Source: Hydrogenophaga crocea
GTDB taxonomy: Bacteria > Pseudomonadota > Gammaproteobacteria > Burkholderiales > Burkholderiaceae_C
Reading direction: 5' to 3'
NCBI RefSeq assembly: GCF_011388215.1
Contig: NZ_CP049989.1
Coordinates: 2,976,001-3,040,000 of the forward strand
DNA: 64,000 nt
Notes under the pieces: model-generated
Seen by the model: only the letters and a program-made list of their open reading frames with translations
What the model was told of the DNA's origin: nothing
Databases searched by the model: none
In this document: positions 17,328-26,527 of the stretch, piece after piece
Numbering within the stretch: position 1 is the stretch's first letter
Layout of the letters: every line of letters begins with the position of its first letter
Translations under genes and position numbers: made by a program

Positions 17328-18230
17328 ATGAAGCTCGACCCTGTTTCCCTGCGCCTGTTCGTTGCCGTGATGAAGGAAAGCACCATAGCTGCTGCGGCCG
17401 CGCGCGAGCATTTGGCCGCGTCGGCCGTTAGCCGCCGGATGGCTGAGTTGGAGGCCTCACTGTGTGTGAGCCTTTTCACCCGTAGCAACAAGGGCACTGA
17501 ACCCACCGCCGCCGCGTTTGCGTTGCTCAATCTGGCTCGAGGTGTCCTCAACGACATGGACGGCATTGCCAGTCAAATGCAAGAGTACGGCAGCGGTGTG
17601 CGCGGTCACGTACGCATCGTGGCCAACATCTCGGCCATCACACAGTTTCTACCCGCCGAGCTGCAGCGCTTTATGGCGCTGTACCCGCAGGTGGACGTGC
17701 GTTTGCAAGAGCAGATAAGCACCGTGATCGCGCGCTCAGTGGCTGAGAACGCGGCCGACGTGGGCATTCTCAATGCAGGCCACTACGGCGAGAGAATCGA
17801 ATTGCTGCCTTACCACCTGGACGAACTGATACTGGCGGTGCCCAAGGACCACCCACTGGCGCGGCGCAAAAGCGTGCGGCTGGCCGACGCGCTGGCCTAT
17901 GACTTTGTGGGTGCGCATCCCGGCAGTGCCATCAACAACCTGCTTACTACGGCGGCCTCCGCTGTGGGCTTGCCGCTGAGGTTGCGCATCCAGGTCACGA
18001 GCTTTGACGCGCTGTGTCTCATGGTCCACGCAGGCCTGGGCATAGGCGTTCTTCCGCGCAAAAGTGCAAGCCTCTACCACGGCACACTGGCAATTCGTGC
18101 TGTCCGCCTTGCTGAGCCTTGGGCGCACCGGCAACTCTCACTGTGCATACGATCAGACGACTCATTGTCTCGCGTGGGCCGTCTGCTGGTGGACCACTTA
18201 CGCGCCAGCACGCCGGTGGCCAAACCGTGA
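17328..18230 (+). CDS. LysR-family transcriptional regulator
   Basis: A 300-residue regulator. The N-terminal helix-turn-helix (residues 1-60) has SLRLFVAVMKESTIAAAA and ASAVSRRMAELE; the effector-binding domain follows, with GVLPRKSASLY near the C-terminus. The ATG at 17328 gives the usual MKLDPVSLRLF start. Longer frames would overlap the operator. It is divergent from the CoA-transferase / lyase operon and likely activates it in response to the substrate or a CoA ester. Confidence 0.9.
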   Translation: MKLDPVSLRLFVAVMKESTIAAAAAREHLAASAVSRRMAELEASLCVSLFTRSNKGTEPTAAAFALLNLARGVLNDMDGIASQMQEYGSGVRGHVRIVANISAITQFLPAELQRFMALYPQVDVRLQEQISTVIARSVAENAADVGILNAGHYGERIELLPYHLDELILAVPKDHPLARRKSVRLADALAYDFVGAHPGSAINNLLTTAASAVGLPLRLRIQVTSFDALCLMVHAGLGIGVLPRKSASLYHGTLAIRAVRLAEPWAHRQLSLCIRSDDSLSRVGRLLVDHLRASTPVAKP

Positions 18231-18587
18231 ATACCCCTTGAGCTGTTGCACACGAGGAGGCGCCCCCGTGTTGATCTCTGCCCGACCGTAGCCGTGCCTG
18301 GAAAGGCTGTCTCCGACGCATCCGAGCCAAGCAGTTTGCGCTGTCGCCGACTCGCTGGGACAAGGTCGTTCGCACTGCGGGATCGCGAGGAGGCGTGGCC
18401 AGGTCTCTGTATGACCCGCGTCTATCGATCGAGGAACTCCGCTGTCATGGCTTCGGATGGTTTAGGAACATAGTTAGAGGGTGTTTTCTGCTTCAGGCCC
18501 TCGACCCAACCCAGCATCTGGGGGATCCCCGGCCAGAAGAGATGGTCAGTGACCAATGTAAGCGTCGCCATGTCCTTCACGGTCGAG
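18231..18587. other. Non-coding or decayed stretch with one short minus-strand frame
   Basis: No intact gene is visible. A 49-codon minus-strand frame at 18422-18571 (MATLTLVTDHLFWPG...) has amino-acid composition like real protein and reaches a proper stop. Its frame continues upstream for only about 17 codons, to a stop near 18625, so it may be the tail of a lost gene. I do not recognise the family. Confidence 0.35.
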
Positions 18588-19103
18588 TCAGGGTATCTCA
18601 GTCCCGCACAGTTCGAGCAAGCTCAAGAAGCTTAGGTCGGTGTCAACGAGACCGGCAGCAGCCCATTCGGCCTGATCCATCGGGTGGCGACGCACCGGCA
18701 CGCCGAGCACCTTGGCCAGGGATTCGCAGAAGTGGGTCTTGCCCACCCCCGGCGGCCCGAAGAGCAGCAAGGGCGGCAGGCGAACGGGCGGCGTTCCTTC
18801 TTCTTCACCGGGCACGCCCGTGTCCGCGATTGCCGCCTTGGACTTGCCCTTCCCTGCTCGGGCCTTCTTTCCCGTTCCGCTGGCTTGGGCGCCGTTTTCA
18901 CGCTTCGCGCTTTCATGTCCTGGCGCCGCACTGCGCATCTTCTGCAGCGCCACATGGTTCGCCACGAACTGGATCACTTCACCGAAGTGCGGGTGATCGT
19001 CTTGCAGCGCCAGGATGGCCTCCACCGACTCGGGCGCACCCAGGCGCCGCCAAGGCCCTTTCGCGTTGAGCATGAAGCCATGCCACCGTGATGACCACCT
19101 CAA
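18588..19103 (-). pseudogene. Truncated copy of the Lon-like AAA ATPase gene
   Basis: Bases 18666-19080 match 35577-36000 of the intact ATPase in the same orientation, at roughly 85-90% by eye. The match covers GFMLNAKGPWRRLGAPESV through Walker A GPPGVGKTHF to HPMDQAE. The intact copy has a 9-base insertion in the Ser/Ala-rich linker. After HPMDQAE the frame runs into unrelated sequence and stops, so Walker B, sensors and arginine finger are absent. The first ten codons are also unrelated. Divergence means this is a relic of a related element, not a fresh duplication. Confidence 0.88.
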
Positions 19104-19128
19104 TGATCAAAAGTCGTGTATGCTATCC

Positions 19129-19145
19129 ATTGAAACCGGTTTTAT
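19129..19145. promoter_or_regulatory. Putative IclR-type operator 1 (ATTGAAACCGGTTTTAT)
   Basis: The core AAACCGGTTT is a perfect palindrome and 16 of 20 bases match their mirror partners over 19128-19147. The same ATTGAAA-N4-TTT pattern occurs at 28160 and 34839. The preceding TCGTGTATGCTATCC is almost identical to TCGTGTATTCTATCC before site 2, so a shared promoter and operator arrangement is likely. Confidence 0.65.
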
Positions 19146-19171
19146 TGTACGAAACCATGAAGGTGCTACAC

Positions 19172-20329
19172 ATGAACTTCGAACTCAGCCCGGATGACCA
19201 AGCATTTGCCGACGCCGTCGCCCGCTTCGCTCGTGCCAAGCTGGCCGGCGGTGCGCTGGAGCGTGCCCACTCCCCAAGCTACCCATGGGAGGTCGCGCGC
19301 ATGCTGTCGGAGCAAGGCCTGTTCGGCATCGCCTTTTCTCAAGCAGACGGAGGCCAAGGTGGCACCCTGATGCAGGCGGTGTTGGCAATTCAGGAGGTGG
19401 CGCTGGTATGCCCCAAGAGCGCCGACATCGTGCAGGCCGGCAACTTCGGTCCGATCCGCACCATGGTGGAGTACGCCACCAACGAACAAAAACAACGCTT
19501 CCTTCCTGACTTGCTGGGAGGGCGAAAACTCATCTCGCTGGGCATGACTGAGCCCGATGCGGGTTCTGCGGTGACCGAGTTGCGTACCAGTGCCACAGCC
19601 GATGGCGATGGCTACCTCATCAATGGCAGCAAGATCTTCTCGACCCACAGCCCCGAGGCTGAGCTCTTTCTGGTCTACGTGCGATTTGGCCCGGGACTGG
19701 AGAACATCGGTTCCGTGTTGATCGAGAAGGGCACGCCGGGCTTCACCGTCGGCAAACCTGCGAGTTTCATGAACGGCGAGCAGTGGAGCCAGTTGTACTT
19801 CGAGAACGCACGGGTACCAGCCAGCAACCTGCTGTTGGGCCCAGGGGGATTCAAGAAGCAGATTGCTGGTTTCAATGTGGAGCGCCTGGGCAATGCATCG
19901 CGCTCGTTGGCCCTGGGCCGCCACTCATTCAACATTGCACGCGAGCACGCACTAAACCGCAAACAGTTTGGACGACCCTTGTGCGAATTCCAGGGACTGC
20001 AGTGGAAGTTCGCCGACATGCACATGCGGTTGGAGCAGGCGCAACTGCTTTTGTACAAGGCAGCGATGGAAGGAGAACATGACCTGCCGAGTGCACAGAG
20101 CACGGCCATGGCCAAGCTCGCGTGCAACGAGGCCGGATGGTTCGTGGCCAACGAAGCACTGCAAGTGATGGGCGGCATGGGCTTCAGCCAAGAATCGATC
20201 GTCGAGTACTGCGTGCGCCGCATTCGCGGCTGGATGATCGCAGGTGGTTCGATCGAAATGCTCAAGAATCGCATTGCCGAGGGCGTGTTCGAACGCAGCT
20301 TTCCGCAACGCGCGCCGAAGGTCGGGTAA
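19172..20329 (+). CDS. Acyl-CoA dehydrogenase
   Basis: A 385-residue flavoenzyme that introduces a double bond next to a CoA thioester, passing electrons to ETF. It has LISLGMTEPDAGSA near residue 118 for FAD/substrate contact, R-K-Q-F-G-R-P near 265, and MGGMGFSQES near 336. The usual catalytic base region near the C-terminus reads IAGGSIEMLKNRIAE, where a glycine-rich turn plus E are present. The start is the ATG after AAGGTG; the longer frame would include the operator. First gene of the operon with an SDR and a second dehydrogenase. Confidence 0.9.
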   Translation: MNFELSPDDQAFADAVARFARAKLAGGALERAHSPSYPWEVARMLSEQGLFGIAFSQADGGQGGTLMQAVLAIQEVALVCPKSADIVQAGNFGPIRTMVEYATNEQKQRFLPDLLGGRKLISLGMTEPDAGSAVTELRTSATADGDGYLINGSKIFSTHSPEAELFLVYVRFGPGLENIGSVLIEKGTPGFTVGKPASFMNGEQWSQLYFENARVPASNLLLGPGGFKKQIAGFNVERLGNASRSLALGRHSFNIAREHALNRKQFGRPLCEFQGLQWKFADMHMRLEQAQLLLYKAAMEGEHDLPSAQSTAMAKLACNEAGWFVANEALQVMGGMGFSQESIVEYCVRRIRGWMIAGGSIEMLKNRIAEGVFERSFPQRAPKVG

Positions 20330-20350
20330 AGGGTTTCATAGGAGACATCG

Positions 20351-21133
20351 ATGGATCTTGGAATGCAGGACAAGGCGGTGCTTATCACCGGCGGAGTGCA
20401 GGGCATAGGCCTAGAGGTGGCACGTGAGCTGGCGCATGCCGGTGCGCGCCTGATGCTGGCTGACGTCAATGTCAGCGCGGGCCAGGCCGCCGTTGCCGAG
20501 CTGGGCGCACGCACCCAGGTTTCATTCGTGGAAGTCGACCTTACGCAACCCCAGTCGGTGCAAGCGATGGTGGAGGCAACGATGAAGACCTACGGTCGCA
20601 TCGACGGATTCGTCAATTGTGCGGCGATCTTGGATGACAAGACCTTCGAGGAATCGTCTCCTGCAGATTGGAAACGCATGCTCGACGTCTGCCTTCTCGG
20701 TCCCATGTACTGTCTGCACGCCCTGCTCCCGATCATGAAAACCCAGCAGTCAGGCCGCATCGTGTGCTTCTCGTCTGACTCGGCCCGCGGCGGACAGGCG
20801 CGCCTGTCGTACTACGCGGCCGCCAAAGCTGGCGTGACGGCATTGATCAAGTCGATTGCACAGGAGATGGGGCCCAGTGGCATAACGGCCAACATCGTCT
20901 CGCCCGGCGCCACCAACACACCACTTCGCATGAAGCGCGAGGAAGCGATGCGTGCACAAATGGGTGAAGAGAAGTATCAACGCCGCGTGCAGACGGTCCA
21001 GAAGATGTACCCGTTGCGGCGCATCGGAGAACCCGGCGACATCGCGCCCATGGTGGCGTTTCTCCTCAGTGACCGCGCGGCCTGGATGACGGGCCAGGTG
21101 GTCAGCATCAATGGCGGCTTTACGATGGTGTAA
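20351..21133 (+). CDS. Short-chain dehydrogenase/reductase
   Basis: A 260-residue SDR with TGGVQGIG (residues 13-20), LADVN after the second strand indicating NAD preference, NCAA near 89, and catalytic Y-Y-A-A-A-K near 156-161. Complete C-terminal VVSINGG strand. Strong AGGAGA site 21 bases after the dehydrogenase. Probably oxidises a 3-hydroxyacyl-CoA or alicyclic alcohol in the same pathway. Confidence 0.9.
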   Translation: MDLGMQDKAVLITGGVQGIGLEVARELAHAGARLMLADVNVSAGQAAVAELGARTQVSFVEVDLTQPQSVQAMVEATMKTYGRIDGFVNCAAILDDKTFEESSPADWKRMLDVCLLGPMYCLHALLPIMKTQQSGRIVCFSSDSARGGQARLSYYAAAKAGVTALIKSIAQEMGPSGITANIVSPGATNTPLRMKREEAMRAQMGEEKYQRRVQTVQKMYPLRRIGEPGDIAPMVAFLLSDRAAWMTGQVVSINGGFTMV

Positions 21134-21138
21134 CGGGT

Positions 21139-22284
21139 ATGAACTTCGATCTCACTTCTGATCAACGCCAACTCCAGGACGCCGCCATCCGGTTGTCGGA
21201 GCAGAAGCTCTATCCGTGGCTGGCCAAATACCCGAAAAACCAGCCACTGTCAAAGGCAGTCATGCTGCAGATCTTCGAGGTGCTGGCCGAATTCGGCCTC
21301 ACTGGCGCGCGCGTGCCAGAAGAAGAAGGTGGCAGCGGCCTGAGCACGCTGGAGTACGGTCTCGCCTTCGAGCAGTTGCCGCCGGTCATAGCGCTCGCAT
21401 TGATAGCACACGATGGCACCACCTCACGCCTGTGTGCAAGCGGTGCAACCAAGGATTTTCCGCAACTCATCGCCGACTTGCTCGCGGGCCGCAAGATCGC
21501 CTGCACCGCGTCCACCGAGCCGACCACGGGGTCGGACCCGCGAAGTATCCGGTTGCGCGCACGCGAGTCAGACGACGGTGCGATGCATTTTCTGACCGGA
21601 ACCAAGCAGTGGATCACCAACGGGACGATCGCCGATGTGGCCTTCGTAACGGGGAAATCCGAGAAAGATGGCGAGTTTCGTCGCTACATCGTGGAGCGTG
21701 AGGTCTCCCCGTTCCATGCCAGCGAAATCCCCTGCGTAGGGCTGCAGCAAGGTCACCTGAGCGAGCTGACCTTCGACCAAGTCGCAGTACCTCGAAGCAA
21801 CGCGATCGGCAGCGAAAACAGCACCATGAAGACGCTTACTCAAGCTTGGCTCGTCAATCGACCGCTGCTGGGCTTGTTGGGCCTGCGGGCCGCTGAACGA
21901 GCACGCGACGTGGCGATAGAGCATGTCAAAGGGCGCGAGCAATTTGGTGCTTTGCTGGCGAGCAAGCAACTCATCCAGGAGGCACTGGTCGATATCGACG
22001 CCTCGATCCAGAGCGCTCGGCTGCTGTGTTACAGCGCGCTCGACGCCGCCGACCGCGGCGCCTCAACGCAGGCCTTGTCGGCCATGGCCAAACGCCAGGG
22101 CGTAGCGGTGGCGGAGCGCGCGGCCAGCATAGCGATGAGGTTGTGTGGCGCCATGGGTCTGGCCACCGAGACCGGCGTCGAGCAGCACACCCGCGACATC
22201 AAGATGCTCACCATTCCTGATGGAACCTACGAGGTACTGACGCTGATCGCCGGGCGCGACATCACCGGCCACAGCGCGCTCTGA
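21139..22284 (+). CDS. Acyl-CoA dehydrogenase (second)
   Basis: A 381-residue protein of the acyl-CoA dehydrogenase fold. It has STEPTTGSDP near residues 125-134, G-R-E-Q-F-G near 261-266, and LCGAMGLATE near 335. It begins 5 bases after the SDR stop. It is clearly a different subgroup from the dehydrogenase at 19172, so the two probably act on different intermediates or at different positions of a ring or branched chain. Confidence 0.88.
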   Translation: MNFDLTSDQRQLQDAAIRLSEQKLYPWLAKYPKNQPLSKAVMLQIFEVLAEFGLTGARVPEEEGGSGLSTLEYGLAFEQLPPVIALALIAHDGTTSRLCASGATKDFPQLIADLLAGRKIACTASTEPTTGSDPRSIRLRARESDDGAMHFLTGTKQWITNGTIADVAFVTGKSEKDGEFRRYIVEREVSPFHASEIPCVGLQQGHLSELTFDQVAVPRSNAIGSENSTMKTLTQAWLVNRPLLGLLGLRAAERARDVAIEHVKGREQFGALLASKQLIQEALVDIDASIQSARLLCYSALDAADRGASTQALSAMAKRQGVAVAERAASIAMRLCGAMGLATETGVEQHTRDIKMLTIPDGTYEVLTLIAGRDITGHSAL

Positions 22285-22293
22285 GGTTCAGCC

Positions 22294-23640
22294 ATGGTGA
22301 TTGATGAACTCGCGCAATTCGCGGCAAGACAAGTGGCTGACGGCTTGCCACCGACAGTGAGCCACGCGGCCAAGCGTGCGCTGGTGGACTGGTTCTCCGC
22401 GCTTTTTCCCGGGACACGCATCGCGCCTGCGGCCAACCTCATGGCCGCGCACCGACATGAACTGGGCGTCGGCAATGCCAGTTTGCCCGGGCTGAAGACC
22501 ACCTCGTTTCCCGCGACGGCCGCCTGGATCAATGGCAGCGTCTCACACGCCGTGGAATTCGACGACATCTTTCGCGACGCGATCTATCACCCTGGATGTC
22601 CCACCGTGGCAGCGGCACTGGCTGTGGCCGAGCACCTCTGCGCATCCGGCTCGCGTTTGCTGGAGGCGATCACGGTGGGTTACGAGATTTCCACCCGCAT
22701 CGGCGTGGCCGTGCAACCATCGCACTACAAGTTCTTCCACACCACCGGCACGGTGGGGTGCTTTGGCGGCGCGGCCGCGGCCGCGGTGCTGCTCTCACCC
22801 AAGGCCGAAGTCACCGCACATGCGCTGGCCAGTTCGGCCACGTTTGCCTCGGGCCTGCAGCAGGCCTTCCGCTCCGACGCGATGACCAAGGCACTGCATG
22901 CGGGGCATGCAGCTTGGGTGGGTGTCACGTCTGCATTTGGCGCTGAAAGCGGTGTTACCGGTGTGCTCGACATCCTTGAGGGCTCGGCAGGATTCGGGGC
23001 GGCGTTGGCAGATGGCCCCGACTGGTCCAAAGCCACCGAAGGGCTCGGCTCGCGTTTCAACATCGAGAGCGTGACGGTGAAGAACCACGGCTGCTGCGGC
23101 CACACCTTCGCCTCCATCGACGGCTTGCTGGCATTGCGCGCGCAGCACGGCTTCGGCGTCAACGACATAGAGTCCATCGAGATCTCGACCTACGGTGCGG
23201 CGGTGGAGGTGGCGGGAATTCGTGAGCCGAAGTCGCCGTTCGAATGCAAGTTCAGCATCCCATACGCGGTGGCCCACGCAGCACACCACGGCTCGGTGCG
23301 CATGGCGGCTTTTGATATCGACCGCATCTTCGACGTCACGGTGCGGAACCTGATGCCGCGCATCCATTTGCGGGCCGACCCCGAACTCACGAGACGCTTT
23401 CCCGGCATGCGCGCGGCAAACGTGCAAGTGGTGCTCAAGAGTGGACAAGTGCTCAATCACTTTCAGCCACATCGGATCGGGGATCCAGAAGCGCCTCTCA
23501 CGGACGAACAGGTGAGTGAAAAGTTTCTTGAGCTCGCGTCGCCGGTGATTTCTACGGACGGTGCGAAGAAACTGCTCGATCAACTCTGGAATATCGACCA
23601 GGTGCGCGACGTGCGCTCGCTGCGATTGCAGTTGCTTTGA
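22294..23640 (+). CDS. MmgE/PrpD-family protein
   Basis: A 448-residue member of the MmgE/PrpD fold, which includes 2-methylcitrate dehydratase, cis-aconitate decarboxylase and isomerases. Family landmarks are HAVEFDDI near residue 86, HPGCPTVAAALAVAEH near residue 97, the FHTTGTVGCFGGAAAAAVLL helix start near residue 150, and the KNHGCCGHTFASIDG loop near residue 262. The reaction cannot be told from sequence; hydration/dehydration or decarboxylation of a polycarboxylate-like acid is the family norm. Last gene of the operon, convergent with the IclR gene. Confidence 0.88.
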   Translation: MVIDELAQFAARQVADGLPPTVSHAAKRALVDWFSALFPGTRIAPAANLMAAHRHELGVGNASLPGLKTTSFPATAAWINGSVSHAVEFDDIFRDAIYHPGCPTVAAALAVAEHLCASGSRLLEAITVGYEISTRIGVAVQPSHYKFFHTTGTVGCFGGAAAAAVLLSPKAEVTAHALASSATFASGLQQAFRSDAMTKALHAGHAAWVGVTSAFGAESGVTGVLDILEGSAGFGAALADGPDWSKATEGLGSRFNIESVTVKNHGCCGHTFASIDGLLALRAQHGFGVNDIESIEISTYGAAVEVAGIREPKSPFECKFSIPYAVAHAAHHGSVRMAAFDIDRIFDVTVRNLMPRIHLRADPELTRRFPGMRAANVQVVLKSGQVLNHFQPHRIGDPEAPLTDEQVSEKFLELASPVISTDGAKKLLDQLWNIDQVRDVRSLRLQLL

Positions 23641-23646
23641 CGCGCT

Positions 23647-24390
23647 TCATTTCACTACGGAAAACACCCCCGAGCCCATCTTCGAAGAAATGTCACTCTG
23701 CGCGTCGAGCATGAGCGTGAGGTTGCGATCCAGAACGCCGCGCATGCGATCCTCAGGACCGGTGACCGTGACGGCGTAGCGGCCGCGATCGTTGATGTCA
23801 AAGATGGCGACCGAAATCGCCAACGAACCCTTCACGCGTTCGCTGCGCGTGATGGCATAACGCTGGCTCCGGATTTTTTCCAACTCTGCCCTGAGTTCGC
23901 TCGCGCTGGAGGGGAAATCTGTCGGCAGCCGCTTGATGGTCGCGGTTTGTTCTTCCTTCGACAGGTGTGCCAGCAGTACCTTGCCTGTAGCACCATAGAA
24001 CAGCGGCGCGTGTTCACCCAGCTTGACGATATGCACGAGCCTCGAACTCGACTCGATCACGTCAATGCACACGCGGTCCATGCCAATCGCGGTATTCAGA
24101 CTGACCGTCTCGCCTGTTGCATTGCCGATCTCCACCATGATGGGATGCGCGACATCGCGAATGTTCAAGCCACTGGCGACAACGCCTGCCAGCTTGATCA
24201 GCTTCATCGACAGGCAGTACTTCTGATCGTCCAGTCGCACCAGGTATCCAGCGTCGCACAGGCTGTTGACGAGACGAAAGGCCGTGGCTTTGGGCAACTC
24301 GATGCGGTCGCTGATCTCTTGCAGCGCAAGCTTGGGCCTGTCCGGAGTGAATGCGTCTAGCACCGAAAAGATTCGATCGACGGCTCGCAC
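23647..24390 (-). CDS. IclR-family transcriptional regulator
   Basis: A 247-residue regulator with the winged helix at residues 1-60 (MRAVDRIFSVLDAF, LPKATAFRLVNSLCDAGYL) and the IclR ligand domain after it. It is embedded in the acyl-CoA cluster and is the only regulator there. Three cluster promoters share a TGAAA/TTTCA-type palindrome, the kind of site bound by KdgR and other IclR proteins, so it is the best candidate for controlling them. No such site is visible before its own start. Confidence 0.9.
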   Translation of the reverse strand: MRAVDRIFSVLDAFTPDRPKLALQEISDRIELPKATAFRLVNSLCDAGYLVRLDDQKYCLSMKLIKLAGVVASGLNIRDVAHPIMVEIGNATGETVSLNTAIGMDRVCIDVIESSSRLVHIVKLGEHAPLFYGATGKVLLAHLSKEEQTATIKRLPTDFPSSASELRAELEKIRSQRYAITRSERVKGSLAISVAIFDINDRGRYAVTVTGPEDRMRGVLDRNLTLMLDAQSDISSKMGSGVFSVVK

Positions 24391-24439
24391 GGTATGAACG
24401 CTTTCTTGAGTGTGGCTGGCGCCAAGGTGGCGCCGGATA

Positions 24440-26527
24440 TTAGCAGTCGCCGATCATCACCAAGCCGTCCAGCGCCCGCACGCCACGGCCTGCAGGCAGA
24501 ACCGCAAGAGGGTTGATCTCGGCCTCGGCCACGCGTGGCTGCGTGCAGCGTGCGAGTTCGGAAACCCGCGCCACGGCGTGCGCCAGCGCGTCGATGTCGC
24601 CCAGCGGCAGGTTGCGGTAACCAGAGAGTTGCGCGAACGCCTTGACCTCACTCAACATCTGGCGCGCCACATCGATCGACACCGGCGCGGGGCGAATACT
24701 CACATCCTGGTAGAGCTCGGCCAGCACCCCCCCCAGGCCGACCGATACGATAGGTCCGACCGCTGGATCGTATGAATAGCCCACCAGCACTTCGGCCAGT
24801 CCCTTGACCATCTCCTGCACCTGAAAGCCGTCAATACGGGCTCGCGGTACAGCCTCGCAGACGCGCCGCAGCATGGCCTCGGCTGCCGATCGAAGTTCGT
24901 GCGCGTTGGCGATATCGAGTTGCACGCCACCCATCTCGGTCTTGTGCGGGACGTCGGCGGAAGAAATTTTGAGCACGCAGGGAAAGGCAACGTTGTCGAG
25001 CGACGCGGCGTCCCAAGTCGCGGGCGTGGGGGGCAGCGTCCACTCCTGCGCCTGGGGGATGCCAAGTGCGGCGAACGCGCGTTGCGAATCGGCCGAGCTC
25101 AAAGTCTGGCCCGCCTGGTGATCACCGGGCAATACGGGCTTGGCGCCAGCGGTTTGATGCACGCGTGGGACCTGCCAACGCGCCCAAGCTGACAGGGCGT
25201 CGGTGCAGGCCTCGGGTTGCGAGAACACCGCAACACCGGCTTCGCGCAGCAACTGGCGCGAACGCTCTGCATTGGGTGTGAGGAAAACCGCCACCGGCTT
25301 GCTGGACTGCACGCTCAGGATCGGTGCAACCGCTCGTTCGGGCCGGAACTGCGAGGACGAGCCCACCACAGCGACCACCGCATCGATTTCCGACGACTGC
25401 AGAAACTCCTCGAGCACCGCGCCGTAGGTGGCCGCATTGGTCCCCGCCAAGGTCAGATCCACCAGCGGCGCGTCGCCGATGTGGATGCCCTTGTTGGCCA
25501 GTGCAGCCTGCATTCGTGGCGTGGGCGGGGCCACGTTGATGTTGCGTTCGCCGAGGTTGTCGACAATGAGCGCGCCGCCGCCGCCTGTGGTGGACATGAC
25601 GCCGATGCGCGCGCCTGCCCCGCGGCCTCGGCGAAACAGAGCTGGTGCGTCCAACAGGGCTTCGAAGTTGTTGAGCTCTGCGATGCCGATGTCGTGCAGG
25701 AAGGCCGAAGTGGCCTTGCCATTGCCAGTGAGCGCCCCGGTGTGCGAGACCGCCAGGTGCTGGCCGATAGCGGAACGGCCCAGCCGGTAGGCCAGGATAG
25801 GCTTGTTGGCAGCATGGGCCTTGAGCGCAGCAGCACGCAGTGCTTCGGGTGAACGAATGGTCTCGATAAACAACTCGATGACACGCGTGTCCGGGTCGTC
25901 AACCATCATCTCGATGAGTTCGGCGATGGAGATGTCTGCCTCGTTGCCAACGGAGACGAGCTTGGAGAAGCCGGCGCCGCGCGCCGCACCGCGCGAAAGG
26001 ATGGCGCCCAGCATGCTGCCGCTCTGCGAGATCAAGCCCACGTCACCTTTTGGTAGCGCGGGCAGCGACAGCACCTCGTTGGCTGACAAGGCCACCTGTG
26101 CGTGCAGGTCGACGATGCCCAGCGCATTCGGTCCCAGCAGGCGGGTCTGAGACCCGGCGAGCAGTTGCAGCAGCGTCTCTTGTCGAGCCTGGCCTTCTTC
26201 GCCCGCTTCCGAAAACCCGTTGGACATGATGGTGACGCAGCGCACCGCCGAGGCCACGCAGTCCTCGACCGCGGGCAGTACGTGCTCGGTGGGCAGCATG
26301 ATGTAGGCGTGGTCCACCGGGCTTGGCGCGTCGCTCACCTTCGGGTAGGCACGCAGGCCCTGGATGTCACTGCGACGCGGGTTGATCGGAAAGATTGTTC
26401 CGGTGTAGCCGTGTTGCGTCAGGTGCTTCTGCGGAAGCGCAGCGTGTTTGGCGAGGTCGGCAGAGGCTCCGACGAGTGCGATGGTCTTGGGCCGGAATAC
26501 GGCCTCCGCCAGAGTCGACATCCTCAT
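24440..26527 (-). CDS. NDP-forming acyl-CoA synthetase (acetate-CoA ligase, ADP-forming, alpha-beta fusion)
   Basis: A 695-residue fusion that joins CoA to an acid with ATP. Domains in order are CoA-binding Rossmann (IALVGAS near residue 15), succinyl-CoA-ligase-like flavodoxin domains (LISQSGSMLGAI near 164; VSHTGALTG near 258 with the phosphorylated histidine), and a C-terminal ATP-grasp (FPCVLKISS and H-K-T-E-M-G-G-V near 519-526). It starts in an ATGA overlap with the enoyl-CoA hydratase stop. It is likely an activating enzyme for the pathway acid. Confidence 0.9.
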   Translation of the reverse strand: MRMSTLAEAVFRPKTIALVGASADLAKHAALPQKHLTQHGYTGTIFPINPRRSDIQGLRAYPKVSDAPSPVDHAYIMLPTEHVLPAVEDCVASAVRCVTIMSNGFSEAGEEGQARQETLLQLLAGSQTRLLGPNALGIVDLHAQVALSANEVLSLPALPKGDVGLISQSGSMLGAILSRGAARGAGFSKLVSVGNEADISIAELIEMMVDDPDTRVIELFIETIRSPEALRAAALKAHAANKPILAYRLGRSAIGQHLAVSHTGALTGNGKATSAFLHDIGIAELNNFEALLDAPALFRRGRGAGARIGVMSTTGGGGALIVDNLGERNINVAPPTPRMQAALANKGIHIGDAPLVDLTLAGTNAATYGAVLEEFLQSSEIDAVVAVVGSSSQFRPERAVAPILSVQSSKPVAVFLTPNAERSRQLLREAGVAVFSQPEACTDALSAWARWQVPRVHQTAGAKPVLPGDHQAGQTLSSADSQRAFAALGIPQAQEWTLPPTPATWDAASLDNVAFPCVLKISSADVPHKTEMGGVQLDIANAHELRSAAEAMLRRVCEAVPRARIDGFQVQEMVKGLAEVLVGYSYDPAVGPIVSVGLGGVLAELYQDVSIRPAPVSIDVARQMLSEVKAFAQLSGYRNLPLGDIDALAHAVARVSELARCTQPRVAEAEINPLAVLPAGRGVRALDGLVMIGDC

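Noticed and set aside
18395..19069. A 224-codon plus-strand frame over the AAA remnant
   Set aside because: It is antisense to the remnant, and the corresponding frame appears antisense to the intact ATPase too, so it is a shadow of that sequence.
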